Assembly: GCA_021850555.1 (NCBI GenBank)
Contig: JAJZLX010000185.1
Coordinates: 1-14,645, forward strand
Reading direction: 5' to 3'
Length of the DNA: 14,645 bases
From: Pseudomonadota bacterium
GTDB taxonomy: Bacteria; Pseudomonadota; Gammaproteobacteria; Steroidobacterales; Steroidobacteraceae
Shown here: positions 1-6,492 of the stretch, piece after piece
Position numbering within the stretch: position 1 is the stretch's first letter
Layout of the letters: the number at the start of each line of letters is the position of its first letter
Made by a program: the position numbers and the translations under genes
Notes under the pieces: model-generated
The model's database searches: none
Seen by the model: the letters and a program-made list of their open reading frames with translations, nothing else
Told to the model about the DNA's origin: nothing

Positions 1-248
1 AGCGCGCTCGGCGGAACCTGCGCTCGATGCAACGACGTCCCACCCTCGTGACCGCATTCTGGAAGCAGGCGGAGATGTTTTGAGTCCGTCACGTACTTAC
101 GCAATCCTCAATAATATCGTTGACGTATTGTTCACGTCATGTTTTCTGACGATGCATCGCGACGTTAGTTTTTCATTCCGCACGAGTCAATCTTGACGAC
201 GGCTGTCAACGGTTTGCGTACAGTCCCACCACCGCCTGACGCCGCTGA
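1..248. other. Non-coding stretch beyond the DUF4387 gene
   Basis: I see no convincing coding frame here on either strand. Besides operator copy A it contains short inverted repeats of the TGAC type: TGACGT 121-126 with ACGTCA 134-139, and CGTCA 135-139 with TGACG 147-151. No T-tract terminator is evident for the leftward transcript. The half-site density and lower GC suggest a regulatory region, perhaps for a gene outside the window. Confidence 0.4.
186..209. promoter_or_regulatory. Composite inverted-repeat operator, copy A
   Basis: The pattern is GTCAA-TC-TTGAC-N7-GTCAA: three half-sites in alternating orientation, so two dyads share the middle half-site. The same geometry recurs at 2027-2050 and, on the other strand, at 2296-2319. 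The 14 bases at 186-199 are repeated exactly at 2308-2321. This copy lies about 40 bp past the stop of the DUF4387 gene, in a relatively AT-rich stretch (about 90-200) that holds further TGAC/GTCA half-sites at 89-93, 120-124, 136-140 and 146-150. It may control a gene left of the window. The regulator is unknown; a TetR- or GntR-type dimer is only a guess. Confidence 0.5.
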
Positions 249-593
249 TCAAACTTCACCCGCCGAAGCCTCTTCTTTGACTCCCGGCTGCAGTTCCATA
301 TCCAACAGGCGCACGTACTGCTGCCCTGCGTGCATGTCACGCTCGTGCATCCAGCCTTGCGGATGGGGTCTCGGAAAAGAGACCTTCACGACCCGCAGGG
401 AGTCCACGGCAAAGCGCTTCACGAGATCCGGCCTGGCCCCATACACGCTCGCAAACAGCGCCGGCCCCAGGGTCGGGCTGTCGCGGTAGCGTCGATACCC
501 TTCCTCCGTAGCGAAGAAAAAGTCTATGGTGATCCAAAACGGTCCGGCATTCTTTGAGCGCACGTGCGCACAGATCTCAGCTACCTTGGACAT
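249..593 (-). CDS. DUF4387 family protein (AtuA-associated)
   Basis: A 114-residue protein, the usual size of the DUF4387 family. Family-like stretches are the N-terminal VAEICAHVRSKNAGPFWITIDFFF and, later, the segment reading LDMELQPG; the first is at residues 4-27 and is split here only by description. The biochemical role of DUF4387 is not established as far as I know. It is commonly encoded beside, or fused to, AtuA/DUF1446 proteins, and that is the case here. ATG at 593 is preceded by a purine-rich Shine-Dalgarno-like run (GGGGAGAG on the minus strand) 2-10 nt upstream. It follows the atuA-like gene by only 10 nt, so the two are almost certainly cotranscribed and may form a complex (inference). 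No signal peptide, so cytoplasmic. Confidence 0.85.
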   Translation of the reverse strand: MSKVAEICAHVRSKNAGPFWITIDFFFATEEGYRRYRDSPTLGPALFASVYGARPDLVKRFAVDSLRVVKVSFPRPHPQGWMHERDMHAGQQYVRLLDMELQPGVKEEASAGEV

Positions 594-603
594 TTCTCTC
601 CCC

Positions 604-1995
604 CTATTTTTCCCCGGACAATTCCACCCACTCGGTTCGTGTCAGCTCGAATCCATTCGAGGTGCTCACCACGTGGTTCAGAAGAAATTCGTATACCCGG
701 CCACGGGGAATCTCCGCCGGCGTGAACGGAAACGCGTAGCTCGGCAGCTCGATGTCGAAGCGCAGCGGAAAGTGGAAGAAATAGGGGTTGCAGGCCTTGG
801 CCATCCGGTCGGCGAGCGCCTGGGAGGGAGCGGTAACCACGAACAGGATACCCACCTCTACCGGCGGCGGCGTCCCGGGCGGCACGGGCCTGCCCGAGAC
901 TCCGTTCCAGCCGTAAACGCGCAGCGACACCTCGAAGTCCGGGGTCTGGGCGCCGAAGGTGGCCTTGATCCGCTCGATCAGTGCCGTTCTCATCCTGTGC
1001 TCGAATTCATCGAGGTTCCTCAGCACCTGCGGATCCTCTATTCCAATGAGCATCATGGTCTGGTAGGGACCGGCGCTTGCGCCCTCGAGCTTCATCGTGT
1101 ACGGCATCGACAACCATCTCGACCCGCTCACGCGCGTAATCCGCTCATCGAGCGGCCGGTAGACCGCATCGGTCACGTCCAGAATTCCGCCAGGCTCGAT
1201 GATCCGGAACGGATCGCTCGATTCATAAAGCATGTGCGCCGATGCACTGCGCGGCGTGCATTGATTCGACGGGCTCAGTGGCTCGATCTCGAACTCTTCC
1301 CGCCCAACCGTGATGAGAACACCGCCAAGCCGCGGCTGCTCGGTGCAAAGACCACCGCATTCGGAGATCTTGGCCGCATGCCAGGATGCGGCGACTCCCG
1401 CGCCTTTCATCAACGGTACGGCCGCCAGCACGGCCGTATCGGTCGTTCGGCCGCCGAGAACGATGTCCGCACCGGACTGCAGCGCATGCACGTATGGCTC
1501 CGGCCCCATGAGCGCCACGATGTGCTCGCAAGCGTCCAGGGTGTGATCCTGCAGAGGACCGGCGGGCTCGAGCGGTGAAATCTTGCCTTGCCGGATCTTC
1601 TCCTTGAGTACCCGGCGATCCTGTTCGCTGTACAGGCAGGCGATTTTCGGGCGCACCCCGAGAGCGCGTGCCACCTCGACGACGATGTCTCGCGTCCAGT
1701 TCACCGCCTCATCCGCCCCGCAGGTGCCGCAGGAGCCGACCAGGATCGGGATGCCCGCGCGACTCGCCGCGAGCATCAGGACCTCCATGTCGCGCATGAT
1801 GGCCTCGCGATTCATCTTGGATGCCGCGCGCGCCAGGTATGCCGGTCCGCTGTCCGTCGAGCCGGCATCGAGCGCGATCGCATCCGCCCCCCGGTCTATT
1901 CCATATTCGACGTGCTGCGCCGATATGCCCGCGCCCAGCATGCCGCTCGGCACGAGAACGCTCACCCCATTGGAAGGTTTTTGTCGCTTTGTCAT
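604..1995 (-). CDS. Acyclic terpene utilization AtuA family protein (DUF1446)
   Basis: A 463-residue soluble protein covering the DUF1446/AtuA family nearly end to end. Recognisable segments are VLVPSGMLGAG near the N-terminus, the acidic/Gly motif ALDAGSTDSGP, the Cys-containing ILVGSCGTCGADEAV, and DIVLGGRTTDTAV in the middle. AtuA is named from the Pseudomonas acyclic terpene (citronellol/geraniol) gene cluster. Its reaction is not settled, and no other terpene catabolism gene is visible, so I assign family only. Start: an in-frame TTG at 2031 would add 12 residues, but it lies inside operator copy B and lacks a good ribosome site. I prefer ATG 1995, which also brings the conserved N-terminus close to the start, although its Shine-Dalgarno is weak too. 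First gene of a leftward two-gene unit with the DUF4387 gene. Confidence 0.88.
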   Translation of the reverse strand: MTKRQKPSNGVSVLVPSGMLGAGISAQHVEYGIDRGADAIALDAGSTDSGPAYLARAASKMNREAIMRDMEVLMLAASRAGIPILVGSCGTCGADEAVNWTRDIVVEVARALGVRPKIACLYSEQDRRVLKEKIRQGKISPLEPAGPLQDHTLDACEHIVALMGPEPYVHALQSGADIVLGGRTTDTAVLAAVPLMKGAGVAASWHAAKISECGGLCTEQPRLGGVLITVGREEFEIEPLSPSNQCTPRSASAHMLYESSDPFRIIEPGGILDVTDAVYRPLDERITRVSGSRWLSMPYTMKLEGASAGPYQTMMLIGIEDPQVLRNLDEFEHRMRTALIERIKATFGAQTPDFEVSLRVYGWNGVSGRPVPPGTPPPVEVGILFVVTAPSQALADRMAKACNPYFFHFPLRFDIELPSYAFPFTPAEIPRGRVYEFLLNHVVSTSNGFELTRTEWVELSGEK

Positions 1996-2026
1996 CGAGA
2001 TATCGGACCACACGGCTCGCGACGTG

Positions 2027-2050
2027 GTCAATCTTTACAGTTTCCGTCAA
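2027..2050. promoter_or_regulatory. Composite inverted-repeat operator, copy B (atuA start region)
   Basis: GTCAA-TC-TTTAC-N7-GTCAA: same arrangement, spacing and orientation as copy A, with one mismatch in the middle half-site. It covers the alternative TTG start at 2031 and ends 32 bp upstream of the preferred ATG at 1995. Bound protein here would most simply repress the AtuA/DUF4387 unit (inference). On the minus strand the outer half-site forms a TTGACG hexamer that could serve as a -35, but I find no good -10. Confidence 0.5.
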
Positions 2051-2295
2051 CGTGTCTGAACATGCAGAGTTGTTACGAAGGTGTCATTCAGTCCGTCACG
2101 GGAACGCCGCCTCCCGCGGGTGCGCGCCTTTCCCGGCCCGCTCACCGTCCGCCGCTCCCAATACCGCTTTGCCGGCTCCGATCAACCGCGTCAGCTGAAG
2201 CCGGCGGGCGTCTCCACACATGCGACACAGCGCTGCGATGCCGAGCGCCGGTGGCACACCTGCTCCTTCGTCGCCGCGTTGCGGAGGGTTCATCA

Positions 2296-2319
2296 TTGAC
2301 CATCACCGTCAATCTTGAC
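2296..2319. promoter_or_regulatory. Composite inverted-repeat operator, copy C (inverted)
   Basis: TTGAC-N7-GTCAA-TC-TTGAC, the reverse complement of the arrangement in copies A and B. The inner dyad extends to CGTCAATCTTGACG (2307-2320), a 14-bp inverted repeat around a TC centre. It lies about 250 bp upstream of copy B, which would fit a second operator used in looping (inference). Confidence 0.5.
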
Positions 2320-2588
2320 GATCCGGCAGATACGTCTACGATGCGCAGCACGAACGCTGACGGCCCCGGCGCAAATCGGAATACGTCGTTCCTTCCGGGC
2401 CCGCCCGCGCAATCTTCAGGACTTCACACCCCGCTCTTTCCGCCATGAATGCATCATTGACACCCACCTGACGGCCGCATCCGTGAGACGGCCCGGCAGG
2501 GTTTTCTGCAGGATCAAACAGGGAGGAAGCCGCTCGGCGGCACTCGGCAGCATAGCGGCTCCCATGCAACTAAACAGCGCAATTGAAT

Positions 2589-2656
2589 CGCGTTAGTCTG
2601 ATTGACGTCCGCGCCGCGCGCTTTGACCCGGCTCATGGATCAGACTCGCTAACGCG
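2589..2656. repeat. Long imperfect inverted repeat
   Basis: CGCGTTAG-TCTGAT at 2589-2602 is mirrored by ATCAGA (2639-2644) and CTAACGCG (2649-2656), with four extra bases (CTCG, 2645-2648) in the right arm and a 36-nt GC-rich interior. It could be a transcript hairpin, or a bipartite binding site about 200 bp upstream of the thermostable-hemolysin gene. There is no T-tract, so it is not a standard terminator. Confidence 0.4.
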
Positions 2657-2720
2657 CCCGCACCACCAGTCGCTTGCAGAGTTTTATTTCACACCGAGCG
2701 TGAACTTTTCCATTCCCCGA

Positions 2721-2749
2721 TTTTCAAACTTTGCGTTGCAAAGTTAAAT
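2721..2749 (+). promoter_or_regulatory. Candidate promoter with perfect dyad operator in its spacer
   Basis: AACTTTGC-GTT-GCAAAGTT (2727-2745) is a perfect 8-bp inverted repeat with a 3-bp centre. It is flanked by TTTTCA (2721-2726) and TTAAAT (2744-2749), which sit 17 bp apart and each match 4 of 6 bases of the sigma-70 -35 and -10 consensus. The dyad therefore fills the spacer, a classical repressor position. The next gene starts at 2860. The dyad is plainly visible; the promoter assignment and the nature of the regulator are inferred. Confidence 0.45.
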
Positions 2750-2859
2750 GGGCCAGAAATGAAGCGGATTTTCCCATCGCTCAGGTTACCGACCACAGCG
2801 AAGCGCGGACGGCCGTCGCCTCATGTCGACGGCGCCCGGCACACGGATAGAGATACGAC

Positions 2860-3459
2860 ATGTTTGAAATAGCCTTGAACTTCGATACACGGCCGATTGG
2901 AACCGTTGTCTTCGACGACGTCCACGCCCGGAAAATGACACGGGTCCTCCCGTCGACCGTGTCTCTCACGCAGCGGTCCGCGCCGGACCGGGAGCGCATC
3001 GAACGATTCATCGATTCTGTCTACGCGAAATCGTACGGCGCGCTCATCGGGCAGCACTATCCCGGATTCATCAGTGTCCACGGCCGGGACGGGAGCATCA
3101 TCGCCGCCGCCGGCTTCCGCTGCGCCGGCGACGGACCTTTGTATCTGGAGCGCTATCTGCCTTCTCCGATGGAGCAATTGCTTCGCACCGGTGCCGGCTC
3201 ACCGGTACCCCGCACCCAAATCGTCGAGATCGGCAACCTTGCCTCGAACGGTCGCGGCGGTTCGCTGTTCCTGTTTGTGATGCTGACGGCGTTTCTGCAC
3301 CGCAGCCGCATCACCCACGCGGCGGTCACGGCGACGCAGTCTCTGCGGCGAACGTTCGGCGCCTTCGGCTTCGAATTCCTGCAATTGGCGCGCGCGTGCC
3401 CGGAGTGCCTGCCGGACGGCGGCTCATCCTGGGGCAGCTATTTCCGCACCGACCCCTGA
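2860..3459 (+). CDS. Thermostable hemolysin family protein, interrupted by in-frame TGA
   Basis: A 199-residue product of the T_hemolysin family, which I place in the GNAT acyltransferase-like fold. Family signatures: RIERFIDSVYAKSYGA (46-61), IIAAAGFRCAG (80-90), LYLERYLPSPMEQLL (94-108), IVEIGNLAS (121-129), AVTATQSLRRTFGAFGF (155-171) and WGSYF (191-195). Despite the name, haemolysis is not implied here; gene context suggests acyl or amine chemistry. The frame stops at TGA 3457-3459, but the same frame then runs open for 40 more codons beginning VLAGPI and ends at TAA 3580-3582, overlapping the next ATG. Family members, as I recall, continue past WG-x-Y-x4-P with a V-x-A-G motif, so this TGA probably interrupts a 240-residue protein. 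ATG 2860 has only a weak GAGA ribosome site. First gene of the operon. Confidence 0.85.
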   Translation: MFEIALNFDTRPIGTVVFDDVHARKMTRVLPSTVSLTQRSAPDRERIERFIDSVYAKSYGALIGQHYPGFISVHGRDGSIIAAAGFRCAGDGPLYLERYLPSPMEQLLRTGAGSPVPRTQIVEIGNLASNGRGGSLFLFVMLTAFLHRSRITHAAVTATQSLRRTFGAFGFEFLQLARACPECLPDGGSSWGSYFRTDP

Positions 3460-3491
3460 GTGCTCGCCGGCCCGATTGCGCCGGCGAGCGC
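3460..3491 (+). other. Stem-loop directly after the TGA codon
   Basis: GCTCGCCGGC (3462-3471) pairs perfectly with GCCGGCGAGC (3480-3489) around the 8-nt loop CCGATTGC. One wobble and one further G-C pair (3460-3461 with 3490-3491) extend the stem to 12 pairs starting at the base after the stop codon. No T-tract follows, so it is not a typical terminator. Structures just 3' of a stop codon can stimulate readthrough; whether this one does is untested. High GC content makes chance stems more likely. Confidence 0.45.
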
Positions 3492-3582
3492 GCGCCTCAG
3501 CGACTACCTGCCGGATGAGCACAACAGTGATCTTGAAGATCTGATTGCCATATTGCACCCCTCAGAACAGGACCGCTTGTAA
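3460..3582 (+). other. In-frame continuation of the thermostable hemolysin gene past the TGA
   Basis: Forty sense codons in the frame of the upstream gene, then TAA 3580-3582, which overlaps the following ATG by one base (TAATG). The peptide begins VLAGPIAPASARLSDYL and ends EDLIAILHPSEQDRL. It has the look of a natural C-terminus rather than random intergenic sequence, and fills the gap exactly. Alternatives are a sequencing error or recent nonsense mutation at 3457, translational readthrough, or reinitiation at the GTG that directly follows the TGA. Confidence 0.65.
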
Positions 3583-5717
3583 TGAGCCGACTCATAGAAT
3601 CCATTGCCGAGCACGCCCGCCGAATACCGCTTCAGCCTGCGCTCAGCGACGCCGTGACGACCGTATGCTACGGCGAGCTGCCGAGCATCCTCGAGCAGCT
3701 CGGGATGCAACTGGACAGGAATTGTCCGCGGTCGCGGCCGGTGGCGATTCATCTGCCGAACAGCGCCGCATGGGCCCTGCTCGACCTGGCGCTCTTGCAC
3801 AGACGGCATCCGGTCGTGCCGGTGCCGACGTTCTTCACCGATGCGCAGGTGGCTCACGTTCTCGAGCAAAGCGGCGCGGGCTGCCTGCTCACCGAGAGCA
3901 AGCCGCAGCGGCAACCCGCGATTGCACTGTCAGTCCTCGACCGCGCTCTGTATTGCGTGCCGCAGCGACACGATAAGGCCGGCCCGGCGCTTGCACCGGA
4001 CACCGCCAAAGTCACCTACACCTCCGGGAGCACCGGCGAGCCGAAAGGGGTATGCCTGTCGCTGCGGGGACTGGAGATGGTCGCCGAGTCCATCGTCGAG
4101 CGCATCGGCGCCGAGCGCGCCGGCCTGCATTGCGCCGTACTGCCTCTTGCGATTCTGCTCGAGAATGTCGCAGGTCTGTACGGGACGCTCATTGCCGGAG
4201 GGCATTATCACGCCTCCGACCCGCCGGCCATCGGTCTCGAGCAGCCCTTTCGCCCGGACTTCGATCGCATGGTGGACGCTCTCGCCGTGCTGCGCGCCAC
4301 GAGCGTCATCGTGGTGCCCGAGCTCCTGCGCGGCATGATGAAGGTGCTGGCGGATACGGCGCGGACGCTCCCGGACCTTGAAGTGCTCGCCGTCGGGGGA
4401 GCAACCGTCTCGCCACTCCTGCTGGCGCAGGCGAGCACTCTCGGGCTGCCCGTCATCGAAGGCTACGGCATGACCGAAATGGCATCTGTCGTGGCGCTGA
4501 ATTCGCCCGCGGACAATGTACCCGGCAGCGTCGGGCGGCCGTTGCGGCACGTGCGGATCGAACGCGCCGCGGACGGCGAGCTCCTCATCCGCGATCCCCT
4601 GTTCCTCGGATACCTCGGTGAGCCGGGGACGAATGGCACGCTGCATACGGGCGACCTCGGCCGGATCGACGCCGACGGCAGGATCCGGCTTCTCGGCCGC
4701 AAGTCCAACGTGCTCATCAGCTCCTTCGGACGCAACATAAGCCCCGAATGGGTGGAAAGCGAGCTGCTGTGCGAGCCGCAGATCGTCCAAGCGCTCGTGT
4801 TCGGCGATGACGCGCCCGCGCTTGCCGCGCTGATCGTTCCCACTTGCGCGCAGACCTCCTCAGCCGAGGTCGAACAGGCGATCGAGCGCGCCAATGAACG
4901 GCTGCCGGACTATGCCGCGGTGAGACATTGGAGCATCGTCGAGCCGTTCACGGCGGCAGGCGGCCAGCTGACCGGCAACGGCCGACTGCGTCGGCAGGCG
5001 ATCCGCGAAGCGCACTCGGGGCGTATCGAAAGGATGCTGCGACACCCAGGGCTATACCGCAGTTTCTTCGAGCGCCTGGTGGCGGACACGGCGGCTGCGC
5101 GGGCGAGTTTTCAGCAGACCCGGCAGATCCAGGACGCTCTGCGCGGGATGGTGTCTTTGCAGACCTATCAGGCGTATCTCGTCGAGGCGTACCACCATGT
5201 GAAGCACACGGTACCGTTGATGACCGCAGCGCTGGCCAATCTCAAGCCGCGGCAGGAGTGGCTACGGCACGCGCTCCTCGAGTACATCGCCGAAGAGACC
5301 GGCCACGAGCAATGGATCCTCGACGACATCGGCAATTGCGGCGGTGACCCTCAAGGCGCGCGAAGCAGCGTCCCCCGCGCAGCGACCCGGCGCATGGTCG
5401 AATATGCGTACGATTACGTCATGACGGTGAACGCGGCGGGTCTGTTCGGCATGGTATTCGTGCTCGAAGGGACCAGCGCACAGCTTGCGCATCGAGGCGC
5501 CGATTCGATCATGAGCGCGCTGTCACTGCCGCGCAACTGCTTTCGCTATCTGCTCTCGCACGGAGCCCTCGACGTGGATCACATGGCATTCTTTCGCGGG
5601 GTGATGGACCGCGTCGAGGACGAGGAGGACCAGCGAGCCATCGTCACCGTGGCCAACTCGATCTTCCATCTGTTCGGGGTGATGTTTGCCAGCATCCCGC
5701 ATACGAGGCGTCAATGA
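3582..5717 (+). CDS. Adenylate-forming enzyme fused to heme-oxygenase-like diiron oxidase
   Basis: A 711-residue fusion. Residues about 1-475 are an AMP-binding (ANL superfamily) enzyme that would activate a carboxylic acid as acyl-AMP: P-loop YTSGSTGEPKG (146-156), GYGMTE (294-299), HTGDLG (355-360) and LGRKSNVLISSFGRNISPEW (371-390). In the C-terminal motif LTGNGRLRR (463-471) the usual catalytic Lys is replaced by Arg468. Residues about 485-705 are a helical heme-oxygenase-like domain (Haem_oxygenas_2/iron-containing redox enzyme type) with a complete diiron ligand pattern: E535-x6-H542, E629, then H660-x3-D664-x2-H667. EETGHE (571-576) could give an extra ligand. These parts are often separate genes beside thermostable-hemolysin genes (my recollection). 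ATG 3582 has AGGA at 3569-3572 and overlaps the upstream TAA by one base. Substrate unknown; a fatty or other lipophilic acid is plausible. Cytoplasmic. Confidence 0.9.
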   Translation: MSRLIESIAEHARRIPLQPALSDAVTTVCYGELPSILEQLGMQLDRNCPRSRPVAIHLPNSAAWALLDLALLHRRHPVVPVPTFFTDAQVAHVLEQSGAGCLLTESKPQRQPAIALSVLDRALYCVPQRHDKAGPALAPDTAKVTYTSGSTGEPKGVCLSLRGLEMVAESIVERIGAERAGLHCAVLPLAILLENVAGLYGTLIAGGHYHASDPPAIGLEQPFRPDFDRMVDALAVLRATSVIVVPELLRGMMKVLADTARTLPDLEVLAVGGATVSPLLLAQASTLGLPVIEGYGMTEMASVVALNSPADNVPGSVGRPLRHVRIERAADGELLIRDPLFLGYLGEPGTNGTLHTGDLGRIDADGRIRLLGRKSNVLISSFGRNISPEWVESELLCEPQIVQALVFGDDAPALAALIVPTCAQTSSAEVEQAIERANERLPDYAAVRHWSIVEPFTAAGGQLTGNGRLRRQAIREAHSGRIERMLRHPGLYRSFFERLVADTAAARASFQQTRQIQDALRGMVSLQTYQAYLVEAYHHVKHTVPLMTAALANLKPRQEWLRHALLEYIAEETGHEQWILDDIGNCGGDPQGARSSVPRAATRRMVEYAYDYVMTVNAAGLFGMVFVLEGTSAQLAHRGADSIMSALSLPRNCFRYLLSHGALDVDHMAFFRGVMDRVEDEEDQRAIVTVANSIFHLFGVMFASIPHTRRQ

Positions 5718-6472
5718 GACTCGAAGGCAGAAGGATCGCCGTCACCGGCGGCTCCGGCGGCATCGGGCACCTCGTGACCCGGCGCCTCCTCGACCTCGGT
5801 GGCGATGTATTGCTCATTGGCAGAACCAGGCCGCACGACCTGCCGGTGAGCTTCCTCGAGGGTGACCTCGCTACCGAGACCGGGATCAACGCCGTCGCCG
5901 CGGCACTGCGCATGCAGGCGCCGGAGATTCTGATCAACCTCGCCGGGGTGCAATATGCCGGGCCGCTCGACAGCCAGAACGAGGCGAACGTGTTTGCGAC
6001 GTATCTTGTCAATCTTGTGGCACCGGTACGGCTCACACAGGCGGTGCTGCCGCACATGCTACGGCGACGCTGTGGACAGATCGTCAATGTCGGCTCGGTT
6101 CTGGGTTCGATCAACTTCCCCTACTTCGTGACCTACTCGAGCGCCAAGGCGGGCTTGAGGGGTTTCACCGAGGGTTTGCGCCGCGAGCTGCGCGGAGCGG
6201 GGGTCCACGTGACGTATGTCGCGCCACGCGCCGTGAGCACGGGCATGACCCGGGGCGCCGTGGAGCGGTTCGCCAAGGTGACCGGCATGAGGCTCGACAA
6301 GCCCGAACGGACCGTCGCCGCGATCATAAAGGCCATGGTGAACAACAGGAGCAGCGTCGTCATAGGCCTGCCGGAGGCCTTGCTGACGAAGCTCAATTCC
6401 ATCGCCCCGGCGCTCGTCGATCTCGCGGTCGCCGGGGCGGCGGCCAAAGCCAGCCGGATTTTCCGATCCTGA
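5714..6472 (+). CDS. Short-chain dehydrogenase/reductase (SDR)
   Basis: A 252-residue classical SDR. Visible motifs are the nucleotide-binding TGGSGGIG (11-18), NLAG (75-78), catalytic Ser128 in NVGSVLG, and YSSAK (Tyr141, Lys145). The usual PG motif after the fourth strand reads PR (171-172). R37 after the second strand would favour NADP(H), which is an inference. It overlaps the adenylation/diiron gene by ATGA, so translation is coupled. It would reduce or oxidise a carbonyl/alcohol made by the upstream enzyme, for example an aldehyde or ketone. Substrate not identifiable. Hydrophobic stretches near the C-terminus (about 225-245) suggest membrane association but not a clear transmembrane segment. 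Confidence 0.9.
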   Translation: MRLEGRRIAVTGGSGGIGHLVTRRLLDLGGDVLLIGRTRPHDLPVSFLEGDLATETGINAVAAALRMQAPEILINLAGVQYAGPLDSQNEANVFATYLVNLVAPVRLTQAVLPHMLRRRCGQIVNVGSVLGSINFPYFVTYSSAKAGLRGFTEGLRRELRGAGVHVTYVAPRAVSTGMTRGAVERFAKVTGMRLDKPERTVAAIIKAMVNNRSSVVIGLPEALLTKLNSIAPALVDLAVAGAAAKASRIFRS

Positions 6473-6492
6473 AACCATAGAGGTGAATTGCA

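Larger units (their letters stand above)
2051..2859. other. Long divergent intergenic region
   Basis: About 800 bp between the divergent AtuA unit and the thermostable-hemolysin operon. I see no supportable gene; open frames here have implausible composition (Arg/Pro/Ser-rich shadows). It contains operator copy C (2296-2319), a long imperfect inverted repeat (2589-2656) and a promoter/operator candidate (2721-2749). The 10-mer CATCATTGAC occurs at 2291-2300 and again at 2452-2461. The part at about 2675-2765 is clearly more AT-rich than its surroundings. A decayed gene in 2100-2570 cannot be excluded. Confidence 0.5.

Noticed and set aside
526..1578. Long plus-strand frame (350 codons) opposite the AtuA gene
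   Set aside because: It is the antisense shadow of a well-recognised DUF1446 gene; its product is Arg/His-rich and resembles no family.
2081..2099. Pho-box-like GTGTCAT and CCGTCAC upstream of the AtuA gene
   Set aside because: The spacer is five bases instead of four, and it points away from the AtuA gene with no -10 following.
1588..2448. Plus-strand frame of 286 codons entering the divergent intergenic region
   Set aside because: Starts as a shadow of the AtuA gene, low-complexity Arg/Pro/Ala content, no ribosome site or motif.
3457..3491. Selenocysteine insertion at the TGA of the thermostable-hemolysin gene
   Set aside because: The loop has no GU as in bacterial SECIS elements, the position is not a known Cys site of the family, and no sel genes are seen.
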